Source of the DNA: Rahnella variigena
GTDB lineage: Bacteria; Pseudomonadota; Gammaproteobacteria; Enterobacterales; Enterobacteriaceae
Assembly (NCBI RefSeq): GCF_003610915.1
Contig: NZ_NSDJ01000001.1
Span: 806,001 to 870,000 of the forward strand
Direction: 5' to 3'
Length of the DNA stretch: 64,000 bases
The notes beneath the pieces were generated by a model. It did no database searches. It was given only the letters and a program-made list of their open reading frames with translations, and was not told the origin of the DNA. The position numbers and the translations under genes were made by a program. Below are positions 51,470 to 63,873 of the stretch, piece after piece. Position 1 is the first letter of the stretch. Each line of letters opens with the position of its first letter.

Positions 51470-52498
51470 TCACGCTTTGGGAGCGGCGGTGCTTTCACGC
51501 ACAACCAGTTCGCTGTCGAGCAGCAATGAACCGCTTTGTACCTGATTTCCCTGTAACTGCTCAAGTAATAATAACATGGCCTGACGACCAAGCTGGAATC
51601 TTGGCTGCGCGACGGTGGTCAGCGGAGGATCGGTATACTGGCTGGCCTTAATGTCATCGAAGCCGACAACCGAGAGATCCTCCGGGACGCGCAGACCCAT
51701 TTTTTTCGCCTGGAACATCGCGCCAATCGCCATAATATCGTTATGACAAAAAATTGCCGTTGGCGGCTCCGGCAGCGACATCAGTTCGGTAACAGCCTGT
51801 GCGCCGGATTCATAACTAAAATCACCGTCAACCGTCAGCTGCTTTTCGACGCTTAGCCCGTTACGGCGCAGTGCCTGCACATAGCCTTGTGAACGGTACT
51901 GGCACAGCGGCATATGTTTCGGCCCGGCGATGCAGGCAATGCGCTGATGTCCCAGTTTGAGAAGATAATGTACGGCTTCAAACGCGGCGGTCAGGTTGTC
52001 GATGTGTACCGTTGGCAGTTCCAGTTCCGGCGCAAATTCGTTAGCCATCACCATCGGTGGCAGATTGCGCTGTTCTTCCTTGCTGGCGTCGAAAGGTAAA
52101 TCGGAGCCGAGCAGCAACATGCCGTCAATTTGCTTGGTAATGATCAGATTGATAAAGGTTTTTTCTTGCTGATTCTGTTGGGCGCAATCGCCGATGAGCA
52201 CCAGATAACCGCTTTCAGCCGCTGTGCGTTCGATCCCCTGGATCAGGTCTGAAAAAAACGGATCGCAGATGTCCGGGACGATCACCAAAATCGTACGCGA
52301 TTCGTTACGTTTCAGGTTGCGGGACAGGGCGTGAGGAGAATAACCCACAGCCATGACGGCCTGATCAACCTTTTGACGGGTAGAGGCGGAGACTTTCTCC
52401 GGATTCATTAACGCGCGGGATACCGTTGCTGTTGAAACGCCTGCTTGTTCAGCCACATCTTTCATTGTCGCGGCGGGTAATTCTTTCTTGTGCTCCAA
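51470..52498 (-). CDS. cytR: Transcriptional repressor CytR (LacI family)
   Basis: CytR represses nucleoside uptake and catabolism genes together with CRP, and cytidine relieves it. The 342-residue product has the LacI helix-turn-helix TMKDVAEQAGVSTATVSRALMNP near the N-terminus and the periplasmic-binding-protein-like sensor domain. No ATG fits the family length; the TTG at 52498 has AGGAG seven bases upstream and gives an N-terminus aligning residue for residue with E. coli CytR (16 residues to MKDVA). The ATG at 52546 would add 16 unlike residues. Confidence 0.93.
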   Translation of the reverse strand: MEHKKELPAATMKDVAEQAGVSTATVSRALMNPEKVSASTRQKVDQAVMAVGYSPHALSRNLKRNESRTILVIVPDICDPFFSDLIQGIERTAAESGYLVLIGDCAQQNQQEKTFINLIITKQIDGMLLLGSDLPFDASKEEQRNLPPMVMANEFAPELELPTVHIDNLTAAFEAVHYLLKLGHQRIACIAGPKHMPLCQYRSQGYVQALRRNGLSVEKQLTVDGDFSYESGAQAVTELMSLPEPPTAIFCHNDIMAIGAMFQAKKMGLRVPEDLSVVGFDDIKASQYTDPPLTTVAQPRFQLGRQAMLLLLEQLQGNQVQSGSLLLDSELVVRESTAAPKA

Positions 52499-52567
52499 CG
52501 TCTCTCTCCTTGCAACAGCATCAAACTGACACAACAACATCAACATTCCTCACCTGGCTACCGATGA

Positions 52568-52583
52568 TGTGTAGCACATCACA
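52568..52583. promoter_or_regulatory. CRP-like site upstream of cytR
   Basis: TGTGT-AGCACA-TCACA matches the CRP half-sites in nine of ten positions. It lies 70 bases upstream of the cytR start and is followed by an inverted repeat CACATTC/GAATGTG (52580-52599). CRP is known to act on E. coli cytR. Confidence 0.6.
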
Positions 52584-52701
52584 TTCTAAACAGAATGTGA
52601 GTAGGATTTGTTACCTAATTTGCATTAAAAGTGTGATGCAGATGCTTTTTTCGATCCATCACGCAGAAATCCTGACTAATTATGCGGATTCCCTTCAGGG
52701 A

Positions 52702-54909
<2,208 letters not shown>

Positions 54910-54947
54910 CTATAAAAAAATGACGAGATAGTGTACACTGTGTCCTT

Positions 54948-55016
54948 CGAAATGCATGAACATCATTGCGCGGTTCTCAGAGATTCTGTATGATTCGCCG
55001 CCTTTGGTGCATTTCG
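54948..55016 (+). promoter_or_regulatory. Structured 5' leader of rpmE
   Basis: A nine-base long-range helix pairs 54948-54956 (CGAAATGCA) with 55008-55016 (TGCATTTCG). Downstream a second hairpin includes CCAC/GTGG (55034-55046). Leaders of this type with autogenous control by L31 are known in enterobacteria; similarity here is by position and structure only. Confidence 0.5.
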
Positions 55017-55098
55017 TACTCAAAGCCTATCATCCACTACGCGTGGTGTCTGACAGAACAGGGTTGGATAGCGACGCGGCCTTAAGAAGAGGTTTTCC

Positions 55099-55311
55099 AT
55101 GAAAAAAGGTATTCACCCTAAATACGTAGAAGTTACTGCAAACTGCTCATGCGGTAACGTTATCAAAACTCACTCAACTGTGGGTCACGATCTGAACCTG
55201 GACGTTTGTGGCGAATGTCACCCGTTCTACACTGGTAAGCAACGTGAAGTGGCTACCGGTGGCCGCGTTGACCGCTTCAACAAGCGTTTCAGCGTTCCAA
55301 GCAGCAAATAA
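55099..55311 (+). CDS. rpmE: 50S ribosomal protein L31 (bL31, zinc-binding form)
   Basis: A 70-residue protein starting [21 protein letters not shown]. The CSC pair at residues 16 and 18 with cysteines in DVCGECHPF (37 and 40) form the zinc-binding C+ type of L31. GAGG ribosome site before the ATG. It is in its usual place next to priA and metJ. Confidence 0.97.
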   Translation: MKKGIHPKYVEVTANCSCGNVIKTHSTVGHDLNLDVCGECHPFYTGKQREVATGGRVDRFNKRFSVPSSK

Positions 55312-55326
55312 GCTACGCTTGAGAGC

Positions 55327-55355
55327 AAAAAAAGGCGCCTTAGGCGCCTTTTTTG
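55327..55355. terminator. Rho-independent terminator, bidirectional
   Basis: AAAGGCGCC-TTA-GGCGCCTTT with A and T runs, between rpmE and convergent metJ. Confidence 0.87.
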
Positions 55356-55464
55356 TTGCCTGTCGTTTCACTTCCCGCCAGACAAACCTTCTTTTCTCAC
55401 AAAGACACTGAAAAAACGCGCGACGGGTCGCACGGTCTTTCAGCATATCTCTGTGCAGCTGCGA

Positions 55465-55782
55465 TCAGTATTCCCAGGTATCAGGATCCACACCCAGTTC
55501 ACGCATCAGGATCTTCGCCGCTTCCGGGATTTCGTCACTGCGTTCTTTACGCAGGTCTTCGTCATTCGGCAAAGGCTGACCGGTGAAGGCATGAAGGAAA
55601 GCTTCACACAATAATTCACTGTTGGTCGCATGACGCAGGTTGTTCACCTGGCGACGGGTACGCTCATCAGTCAGAATTTTGAGGACTTTCAGCGGAATGG
55701 ATACCGTAATTTTCTTAACTTGTTCGCTTTTCTTACCGTGTTCAGCGTAAGGGCTGACATATTCGCCGTTCCACTCAGCCAT
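55465..55782 (-). CDS. metJ: Methionine repressor MetJ
   Basis: MetJ with S-adenosylmethionine represses methionine synthesis genes by binding tandem met boxes. The 105-residue ribbon-helix-helix protein starts [24 protein letters not shown]; the DNA-reading strand is KKITVSIPL and the helices follow ([21 protein letters not shown]). The ATG at 55782 gives the exact family length. Divergent from metB. Confidence 0.97.
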   Translation of the reverse strand: MAEWNGEYVSPYAEHGKKSEQVKKITVSIPLKVLKILTDERTRRQVNNLRHATNSELLCEAFLHAFTGQPLPNDEDLRKERSDEIPEAAKILMRELGVDPDTWEY

Positions 55783-56112
55783 GGGACACCTTAAATTTAT
55801 CAAAAAATAAAATTCTGAAAACCGCGTGATTATGCCCGATTTTCACTGTTCTCACTAAATAAATGTCGGAATTTGACAGGGATATCTCACGATTTCTCCT
55901 GCGGCATTATTCGTTTTGTCACCTTGCGCTCAATAACCTCAGCGCGACAGATCTGCCTGACATCTTCATTAACGCCATAATTTTAGCGGGTATTGCTCTG
56001 TTGCTCAATCTATACGCAAAGAAGTTTAGATGTCCAGATGTATTGACGTCTATAACTCCGGGCGTTACTCTTGACACCCTCATCCTCCGCATTTCGTCAG
56101 GAAGAAATGATT
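55783..56112. other. Intergenic region between divergent metJ and metB
   Basis: 330 bases. It holds the met box array at 56020-56051 and the promoters of metJ and metB. The only frame, 55863-56162, crosses the boxes and the metB start and is not supported as a gene. Confidence 0.6.
56020..56051. promoter_or_regulatory. Tandem met boxes (MetJ operator) of metB-metL
   Basis: Four eight-base units in register: AGAAGTTT, AGATGTCC, AGATGTAT, TGACGTCT, against the consensus AGACGTCT. They match in about six, six, five and seven positions. Located 62 bases before the metB start. Confidence 0.85.
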
Positions 56113-57273
56113 ATGACGCACAAGCAAGCCACCATTGCCGTAGGCAGTGGCCTGAACAATGATCAGCAATATGGTTGTGTTGTTCCGCCAATCTACCTTT
56201 CCAGTACCTACAACTTTGAAGATTTCAATCAGCCAAGAGCCCATGACTATTCGCGTCGCGGTAATCCGTCACGTGATGTTGTCCAGAAAGCGCTGGCGGA
56301 TCTGGAAGGCGGTGCCGGCGCGGTACTGACCAGCAGCGGTATGTCTGCTATTCATCTGGTGTGTACAGTCTTTCTGAAACCTGGCGATTTACTGCTGGCA
56401 CCGCACGATTGCTACGGCGGCAGCTATCGTCTGTTCGACAGCCTGAGCAAACGCGGCGCGTATCGCGTGCTGTTTGTCGATCAGGGCGACCCGCAGGCGC
56501 TGGCCGAAGCACTGAAAGAACAACCGAAGCTGGTGCTGATAGAAACCCCGAGCAACCCGTTGCTGCGCGTGGTGGATATTCAGGCGATTTGTGACGCATC
56601 CCGCGCCGCCGGTGCGCTGACCGTGGTGGATAACACCTTCCTCAGCCCGGCGTTGCAAAATCCGCTACAACTTGGCGCGGATTTAGTCGTTCATTCGTGT
56701 ACGAAATATCTTAACGGGCATTCTGATGTGGTCGCCGGTACGGTAATATCTAAGACCGCCGAACACGCGACAGAACTGGCGTGGTGGGCGAACAACATTG
56801 GTGTGACCGCTGCAGCTTTTGACAGCTATCTGTTATTGCGTGGTCTGCGCACGCTGACGGTTCGCGTGAAACAGCAGCAGGAAAATGCACTGGCAATTGT
56901 TGCTTATTTACAGAAACAATCGCAGGTCAAAAAGCTGTATCATCCGTCGCTGCCGGAAAACCAGGGGCACGACATTGCCCGCCGTCAGCAACGTGGCTTC
57001 GGTGCCATGATCAGTTTTGAATTTAACGGAGATGAAGCTCAGCTGCGTCATTTCCTGAAAGAATTGAAGTTATTTACCCTCGCAGAATCACTGGGGGGCG
57101 TCGAAAGCCTGATTTCTCATACCGCGACCATGACGCACGCTGGCATGGCGCCGGAAGCGCGTAAAGCCGCCGGGATTTCTGACAGCTTGCTCCGTATTTC
57201 TGTAGGTCTTGAAGACAGCGAAGATTTGATTGCTGATCTGGAACATGCATTCCAGTCAGTGGCAACGAGGTAA
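56113..57273 (+). CDS. metB: Cystathionine gamma-synthase
   Basis: MetB joins O-succinylhomoserine and cysteine into cystathionine. The 386-residue PLP enzyme has QYGCVVPPIYLSSTYNF, SRRGNPSRDVVQ, the cofactor lysine in HSCTKYLNGHSDVVAG, and SLGGVESLISHTATMTH. The ATG at 56113 follows AGGAAG at eight bases and gives the family length; frames from 56071 or 56107 are longer. metL follows after two bases. Confidence 0.97.
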   Translation: MTHKQATIAVGSGLNNDQQYGCVVPPIYLSSTYNFEDFNQPRAHDYSRRGNPSRDVVQKALADLEGGAGAVLTSSGMSAIHLVCTVFLKPGDLLLAPHDCYGGSYRLFDSLSKRGAYRVLFVDQGDPQALAEALKEQPKLVLIETPSNPLLRVVDIQAICDASRAAGALTVVDNTFLSPALQNPLQLGADLVVHSCTKYLNGHSDVVAGTVISKTAEHATELAWWANNIGVTAAAFDSYLLLRGLRTLTVRVKQQQENALAIVAYLQKQSQVKKLYHPSLPENQGHDIARRQQRGFGAMISFEFNGDEAQLRHFLKELKLFTLAESLGGVESLISHTATMTHAGMAPEARKAAGISDSLLRISVGLEDSEDLIADLEHAFQSVATR

Positions 57274-57275
57274 GT

Positions 57276-59711
57276 ATGAATGCAATAGCGGTTGCAGCGC
57301 CGGCGGGAAGCCGTCAGTTGCACAAATTTGGTGGTAGCAGTCTGGCCGACGTGAAATGTTATCTGCGCGTCGCCGGGATCATGGCCGAGTATGCCAAACC
57401 GGGCGACATGATGGTGGTGTCGGCGGCGGGCAGTACAACCAACCAGCTGATCAGCTGGCTGAAACTCAGCCAGACAGACAGAATTGCCGCGCATCAGGTT
57501 CAGCAGGCTTTGCGCCGTTATCAGAGTGATTTGATAACCGGCCTGTTGCCGCCGGAAATGGCCGAACCGCTTATTGCTTCGTTTATTCATGATCTCGAAC
57601 GTCTGGCTGTTTTGCTTGATGGCAAAATGACTGATGCGATTTACGCCGAAGTCGTCGGGCACGGTGAAGTCTGGTCTGCGCGCCTGATGTCTGCGGTGCT
57701 GTGCAAACTGGAATTACCGGCCGCCTGGCTGGATGCGCGTGAATTCCTGCGTGCCGAACGTGCCGCTCAACCTCAGGTCGATGAAGGCCGTTCGTATCCG
57801 CTGCTGCAACAACTGCTGGCGCAACATCCTCAGCAATATCTGGTCGTCACCGGCTTTATCGCCCGCAGCGATGCGGGTGAAACCGTACTGTTGGGACGTA
57901 ACGGCAGTGACTATTCCGCCACCCAGATTGGCGCACTGGCTGATGCCAGCCGCGTGACCATCTGGAGTGACGTGGCCGGTGTTTACAGCGCTGACCCGCG
58001 TAAAGTGAAAGATGCCTGCCTGCTGCCGTTGCTGCGTCTCGATGAAGCCAGTGAACTGGCGCGTCTGGCGGCTCCGGTGCTGCACACCCGTACGCTTCAG
58101 CCGGTTTCCGGCAGCGATATCGATTTACAGCTGCGTTGCAGCTATCAGCCGGAGCAGGGCTCAACGCGTATTGAACGCGTGCTGGCTTCCGGTACCGGTG
58201 CAAAAATTGTCACCAGTCACGATGATATTTGTCTGATCGAGATGGTCATTCCATCCGGCCACGATTTTGGCCTGGCGCAAAAAGATGTCGAGCTGCTGCT
58301 CAAACGCGCGCAGATCAAACCGCTGTGTACCGGCATTCACCCGGACCGTAATTTGCTGCAACTGTGCTACACCTCCGAAGTGGCGGGAAGCGCCTTGCAA
58401 GTTATTGAAGAAGCGGCACTTCCGGCGCGTCTGACGCTGCGTGAAGGGCTGGCGCTGGTAGCGCTGGTCGGTGCGGGCGTGTGCAAGAACCCGCTTCACA
58501 GCCACCGTTTCTATCAGGAAATGAAGGATCAGCCGGTAGAGTTTATCTGGCAGGCGGAAGACGGTATCAGTCTGGTCGCCGTGCTGCGTATCGGCCCGAC
58601 CGCGCACCTGATTCAGGGGCTGCACAAAACGCTGTTCCGTGCTGAAAAGCAAATCGGTCTGATGCTGTTTGGTAAAGGCAATATCGGTTCCCGCTGGCTG
58701 GAACTGTTTGCCCGCGAGCAAAAGAACATTTCTGCCCGCAGCGGTTTTGAGTTTGTGCTGGCCGGTGTGGTCGACAGCAAGCGCAGTTTGCTCAATTACG
58801 AGGGACTGGATGCCAGCCGTGCTCTGGCCTTCTTTGATGATGAATCGCAGGCGCACGACGAAGAATCGCTGTTCCTGTGGATGCGTGCGCATCCCTATGA
58901 CGATTTAGTGGTGCTGGACGTCACCGCCAGCGCCGAACTGGCCGATCAGTATCTGGATTTCGCCAGCTATGGTTTCCACGTCATCAGCGCCAACAAACTG
59001 GCGGGCGCGTCGGATACCCATAAATACCGTCAGATCCGCGACGCGTTTTCCAAAACCGACAGCCACTGGCTATATAACGCCACGGTCGGTGCCGGTTTAC
59101 CGGTTAACCATACGGTGCGTGATTTACGCGAAAGCGGCGACAGTATTCTGGCCATCAGCGGGATTTTTTCCGGCACATTGTCCTGGCTGTTCCTGCAATT
59201 TGACGGCACGCTGCCGTTCACCGAACTGGTGGATTTGGCGTGGCAACAGGGGCTGACTGAACCGGATCCGCGTGATGATTTATCCGGTCAGGATGTGATG
59301 CGTAAGCTGGTGATCCTGGCGCGTGAAGCCGGTTATGACATCGAGCCGACGCAGGTTCGAGTGGAATCACTGGTGCCGGAAAGCTGTGCGCACGGTTCTG
59401 TCGATCAGTTCTTTGAAGACGGCGAGGCGCTGAACCAGCAAATGCTACAGCGTCTGGAAGCTGCCCGCGAAATGGGTCTGGTGCTGCGCTACGTAGCGCG
59501 TTTCGATGCGAACGGCAAAGCACGCGTTGGAGTTGAAGCTGTGCGTGAAGATCATCCTCTGGCTTCCCTGTTGCCATGCGATAACGTGTTTGCCATCGAA
59601 AGTCGCTGGTATCGCGATAACCCGCTGGTGATCCGCGGGCCGGGGGCAGGACGTGATGTCACCGCCGGTGCATTGCAGTCTGACCTTAACCGCCTGACGC
59701 AACTTCTGTAA
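57276..59711 (+). CDS. metL: Bifunctional aspartokinase II / homoserine dehydrogenase II
   Basis: MetL phosphorylates aspartate and reduces aspartate semialdehyde to homoserine. The 811-residue fusion has the aspartokinase domain (LHKFGGSSLADVKCYLRV near residue 15; GRNGSDYSATQIGALADA), a degenerate central regulatory part, and the homoserine dehydrogenase half (GLMLFGKGNIGSRWLELF near 465; NATVGAGLPVNHTVRDL; TEPDPRDDLSGQDVMRKL). It forms an operon with metB. Confidence 0.97.
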   Translation: MNAIAVAAPAGSRQLHKFGGSSLADVKCYLRVAGIMAEYAKPGDMMVVSAAGSTTNQLISWLKLSQTDRIAAHQVQQALRRYQSDLITGLLPPEMAEPLIASFIHDLERLAVLLDGKMTDAIYAEVVGHGEVWSARLMSAVLCKLELPAAWLDAREFLRAERAAQPQVDEGRSYPLLQQLLAQHPQQYLVVTGFIARSDAGETVLLGRNGSDYSATQIGALADASRVTIWSDVAGVYSADPRKVKDACLLPLLRLDEASELARLAAPVLHTRTLQPVSGSDIDLQLRCSYQPEQGSTRIERVLASGTGAKIVTSHDDICLIEMVIPSGHDFGLAQKDVELLLKRAQIKPLCTGIHPDRNLLQLCYTSEVAGSALQVIEEAALPARLTLREGLALVALVGAGVCKNPLHSHRFYQEMKDQPVEFIWQAEDGISLVAVLRIGPTAHLIQGLHKTLFRAEKQIGLMLFGKGNIGSRWLELFAREQKNISARSGFEFVLAGVVDSKRSLLNYEGLDASRALAFFDDESQAHDEESLFLWMRAHPYDDLVVLDVTASAELADQYLDFASYGFHVISANKLAGASDTHKYRQIRDAFSKTDSHWLYNATVGAGLPVNHTVRDLRESGDSILAISGIFSGTLSWLFLQFDGTLPFTELVDLAWQQGLTEPDPRDDLSGQDVMRKLVILAREAGYDIEPTQVRVESLVPESCAHGSVDQFFEDGEALNQQMLQRLEAAREMGLVLRYVARFDANGKARVGVEAVREDHPLASLLPCDNVFAIESRWYRDNPLVIRGPGAGRDVTAGALQSDLNRLTQLL

Positions 59712-59718
59712 TTTATCT

Positions 59719-59755
59719 CAGCCCTTCCGGTACTTACCGTAAGGGCTGTTCTTCA
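59719..59755 (+). terminator. Rho-independent terminator of metBL
   Basis: CAGCCCTT/AAGGGCTG stem with an inner CGGT/ACCG extension, followed by a T-rich stretch (TTCTT). Confidence 0.7.
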
Positions 59756-59882
59756 CTTTTCCGCACCTTCCCCGCAGCAAAACCTTCCCAAAGTGAAATT
59801 CTTTCAGATTGCGTGAAGATTAATCATCCCTTGCCCTCATTTTAACGTTGACACTTTGTCCGCTTTACGTCATTTTCTATCT

Positions 59883-59906
59883 ATACGTTTAGACGTCCAA
59901 ACGTCC
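59883..59906. promoter_or_regulatory. Tandem met boxes (MetJ operator) of metF
   Basis: Three eight-base units in register: ATACGTTT, AGACGTCC, AAACGTCC. The middle one matches AGACGTCT in seven of eight positions. Located 47 bases before the metF start. Confidence 0.85.
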
Positions 59907-59926
59907 ATCATAACGAATCATAATAA

Positions 59927-60862
<936 letters not shown>

Positions 60863-60887
60863 TCTTTCCTGCTTAAATCCTGAAAAC

Positions 60888-60915
60888 AAAAAACCCGCGA
60901 ATTCGCGGGTTTTTC
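60888..60915. terminator. Rho-independent terminator, bidirectional
   Basis: The palindrome AAACCCGCGAATTCGCGGG continuing TTT, with A and T runs on both strands, between convergent metF and ppc. Confidence 0.88.
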
Positions 60916-60937
60916 TTTGGCTGCTTTTCTGCGGAAA

Positions 60938-63583
60938 CTAGCCGGTATTGCGCATACCTGCTGCCACGCCGGCGATCGTCACCATCAGCGCCTGCTCTAC
61001 GTTGGCATCCTGTTTACCGTCTTTTTCCAGCTCGCGGGAACGGTGCAGCAATTCAGCCTGCAACACGTTAAGCGGGTCGGTATAGACATTACGCAGTGCG
61101 ATGGATTCTGCAATCCACGGCAAATCTTCCATCAGGTGATCGTCGTTAGAAATCGCCAGAATCACTTTGATGTCGCTCGCCAGCTGGTCGCGCAGCTGCT
61201 GGCCGAGCGGCCACAGCTCTTCACCCACCAGACGGTGATCGTAGTATTCCGCCAGCCACAGGTCCGCTTTCGCAAACACCATTTCCAGCATGCCGATACG
61301 GGTGGAGAAGAATGGCCAGTCACGGCACATGGTTTCCAGTTCGTCGCGTTTACCGCCATCCACCACAGACTGCAAACCGGCACCTGCGCCCAGCCAGGCT
61401 GGCAGCATCAGACGGTTTTGCGTCCAGGCGAAAATCCACGGAATAGCACGCAGGCTTTCAACGCCGCCGCTGGCTTTACGTTTCGCCGGGCGTGAACCCA
61501 GTGGCAGTTTTGCCAGTTCCTGTTCAGGCGTTGCGGCGCGGAAGTAAGGCACGAAGTCTTTGTTCTCACGCACGTACCCGCGGTACATCTTGCACGACAC
61601 ATCAGACAGCTGTTCCATGATGTCCACCCAGGCTTGTTTCGGCTCAGGCGGTGGCAACAAGTTGGCTTCCAGAATCGCAGAAGTGTAAAGCGCCAGGCTG
61701 CTGATGGTGACTTCCGGCAAACCGAATTTGAAGCGGATCATCTCGCCCTGTTCGGTAACGCGCAGACCGCCTTTCAGGCTGCCCGGAGGCTGAGACAACA
61801 ACGCTGCCTGAGCCGGTGCGCCGCCGCGGCCGATAGAACCGCCGCGTCCGTGGAACAGTGTCAGGGCAATACCGGCTTTCTCGCAGGTTTTGATCAGTGC
61901 ATCCTGCGCGCGATATTGCGCCCACGATGCCGCCATCACGCCCGCGTCTTTCGCGGAGTCGGAATAGCCAATCATCACCATCTGTTTGCCCTGAATAAAA
62001 CCGCGATACCAGTCGATGCTCAGCAATTGCTTCATGACATCGTCGGCATTGTTCAGGTCGTCCAGCGTTTCGAACAGCGGCGCGACAGGCATCGGGAACG
62101 GGCAACCGGCTTCTTTAAGCAGCAGATGCACGGCCAGCACGTCAGACGGCGTACGCGCCATCGAAATCACGTATGCGGCAATTGAGCCTTCCGGCGCTTC
62201 GGCGATAACCTGACAGGTATCGAGCACTTCTTTGGTGTCAGCGCTCGGTTCCCAGTGACGCGGCACCAGCGGACGCTGTGAGTTCAGTTCGCGGATCAGG
62301 AAAGCCTGTTTGTCGGATTCTGACCAGCTTTCGTAATCGCCTAACCCCAGATAGCGGGTGATTTCAGCAATCGCGTCGGTATGACGGGTGCTTTCCTGAC
62401 GCACGTCGATACGCACCAGCGGCACGCCGAAGCAGCGCACACGACGCAGGGTATCCAGCAACTGACCGTTGGCGATAATGCCCATATTGCAGGCTTGCAG
62501 CGACTGGTAACAGGCGTAAAGCGGTGCCCACAGCTGGTCATTTTTCACCAACAAATCGTGAGGACGCGCAACGCGCTCGCCTTTCAGACGGGCTTCCAGA
62601 TACACCTGGGTATTGGTCAGCTGCGAACGCAGCTGTTTCATGATTTCGCGGTAAGGTTCGAGGATGTCCGCACCGCCGGCCAGCTCGCGCAACTCCGGTG
62701 TACATTCGGTCATCGACAGCTCTGATACCAGCACTGCGATATCGCGCAGGAACAGGTCAGTGGCTTTCCAGCGGCTCAGCAACAGCACGTGACGGGTGAT
62801 ATCGGCGGTCACGTTCGGGTTACCGTCGCGGTCGCCACCCATCCAGGAGGTGAAGCGCACCGGCACGGCTTCCACTGGCATTTTATAATCCAGTGAGGTT
62901 TCCAGCTGTTCGTTCAGTTCACGCAGGAAAGCAGGCACGCCTTCCCACAGGCTGTTCTCAACAACGGCAAAGCCCCATTTGGCTTCATCCACCGGAGAAG
63001 GGCGGTTTTTGCGGATTTCATCGGTATGCCATGACTGCGCGATCAGCTGACGCAGACGGCGCATGATTTGTTTGCGCTCGTAATCGGCCAGATCGTTATG
63101 GTCGAGTTGTTTGAGGCAGTTATTCACTTCCACCAGTTTGTGGATCAGCGTACGGCGGGCAATTTCTGTCGGGTGCGCGGTAAGCACCAGTTCGATAGAA
63201 AGCTGGTCAACGGCATCACGTAATTGCTGTTCAGAGAGATTTTTGGATTTCAGACGATCGAACAATTGCGCCAGCGCTTCAGGATTGCTGGCCGCTTCGC
63301 CGTGCGGCGAAATGCTGTGATATTGTTCCGCCACGTTGGCTAAATTCAGGAACTGGCTAAAGGCACGGGCAACAGGCAGCAACTCATCATTGGAGAGATT
63401 TTGCAGCGTTGACAGTAATTCCTGTCGATCCGCGTCGTTTCCGGCACGGGAGGATTTCGACAGCTTACGGATTTTCTCAACACGATCCAGGATATGCTCT
63501 CCCAACGTATCTTTGATCGTGTCGCCTAGCAATTTACCTAAGGTACTGACATTACTTCGCATTGCGGAATATTGTTCGTTCAT
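60938..63583 (-). CDS. ppc: Phosphoenolpyruvate carboxylase
   Basis: Ppc carboxylates phosphoenolpyruvate to oxaloacetate to refill the TCA cycle. The 881-residue product has the catalytic histidine in [16 protein letters not shown], the arginine/glycine loop [28 protein letters not shown], and the conserved C-terminal AGMRNTG. Length is two residues below the E. coli enzyme. It is next to argE, divergent in E. coli's argECBH layout but here read in the same direction as the argE fragment. Confidence 0.97.
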   Translation of the reverse strand: MNEQYSAMRSNVSTLGKLLGDTIKDTLGEHILDRVEKIRKLSKSSRAGNDADRQELLSTLQNLSNDELLPVARAFSQFLNLANVAEQYHSISPHGEAASNPEALAQLFDRLKSKNLSEQQLRDAVDQLSIELVLTAHPTEIARRTLIHKLVEVNNCLKQLDHNDLADYERKQIMRRLRQLIAQSWHTDEIRKNRPSPVDEAKWGFAVVENSLWEGVPAFLRELNEQLETSLDYKMPVEAVPVRFTSWMGGDRDGNPNVTADITRHVLLLSRWKATDLFLRDIAVLVSELSMTECTPELRELAGGADILEPYREIMKQLRSQLTNTQVYLEARLKGERVARPHDLLVKNDQLWAPLYACYQSLQACNMGIIANGQLLDTLRRVRCFGVPLVRIDVRQESTRHTDAIAEITRYLGLGDYESWSESDKQAFLIRELNSQRPLVPRHWEPSADTKEVLDTCQVIAEAPEGSIAAYVISMARTPSDVLAVHLLLKEAGCPFPMPVAPLFETLDDLNNADDVMKQLLSIDWYRGFIQGKQMVMIGYSDSAKDAGVMAASWAQYRAQDALIKTCEKAGIALTLFHGRGGSIGRGGAPAQAALLSQPPGSLKGGLRVTEQGEMIRFKFGLPEVTISSLALYTSAILEANLLPPPEPKQAWVDIMEQLSDVSCKMYRGYVRENKDFVPYFRAATPEQELAKLPLGSRPAKRKASGGVESLRAIPWIFAWTQNRLMLPAWLGAGAGLQSVVDGGKRDELETMCRDWPFFSTRIGMLEMVFAKADLWLAEYYDHRLVGEELWPLGQQLRDQLASDIKVILAISNDDHLMEDLPWIAESIALRNVYTDPLNVLQAELLHRSRELEKDGKQDANVEQALMVTIAGVAAGMRNTG

Positions 63584-63823
63584 ATTACCTCTGACCCGTT
63601 CTCTCGTTTAATTTTTATATTCTGTAAATAACTTTCACCCGTCAGGCATTCTTGCCCCGTTCACCCTGCCAACCTGGCCACACTTTTTAAAAGCCACCCC
63701 TGTTTTAACCCAAAAACCCCCGATCACTCACGTGAAAAATGGTCTTTTTGGCGATGTCGCTGAAATTTAATTACAACAGCGACGATATCAGTTTGGCTAA
63801 TCAACGTTTTGTACAGTATCAAA

Positions 63824-63841
63824 GGGCGCCTGTGAGCGCCC
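63824..63841 (-). terminator. Probable argE terminator
   Basis: GGGCGC/GCGCCC stem with a six-base loop, followed on the minus strand by TTTGATACT. The T run is short. Confidence 0.55.
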
Positions 63842-63873
63842 TGATTGTTTCTTCATCAATCCGTCATTCAGTA

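Noticed and set aside
55863..56162. A 99-codon frame between metJ and metB
   Set aside because: It crosses the met box operator and the metB start and has no similarity that I recognise.
58161..58892. A 243-codon open frame antisense to metL
   Set aside because: Lies wholly inside metL on the other strand with low-complexity composition and no recognisable domain.
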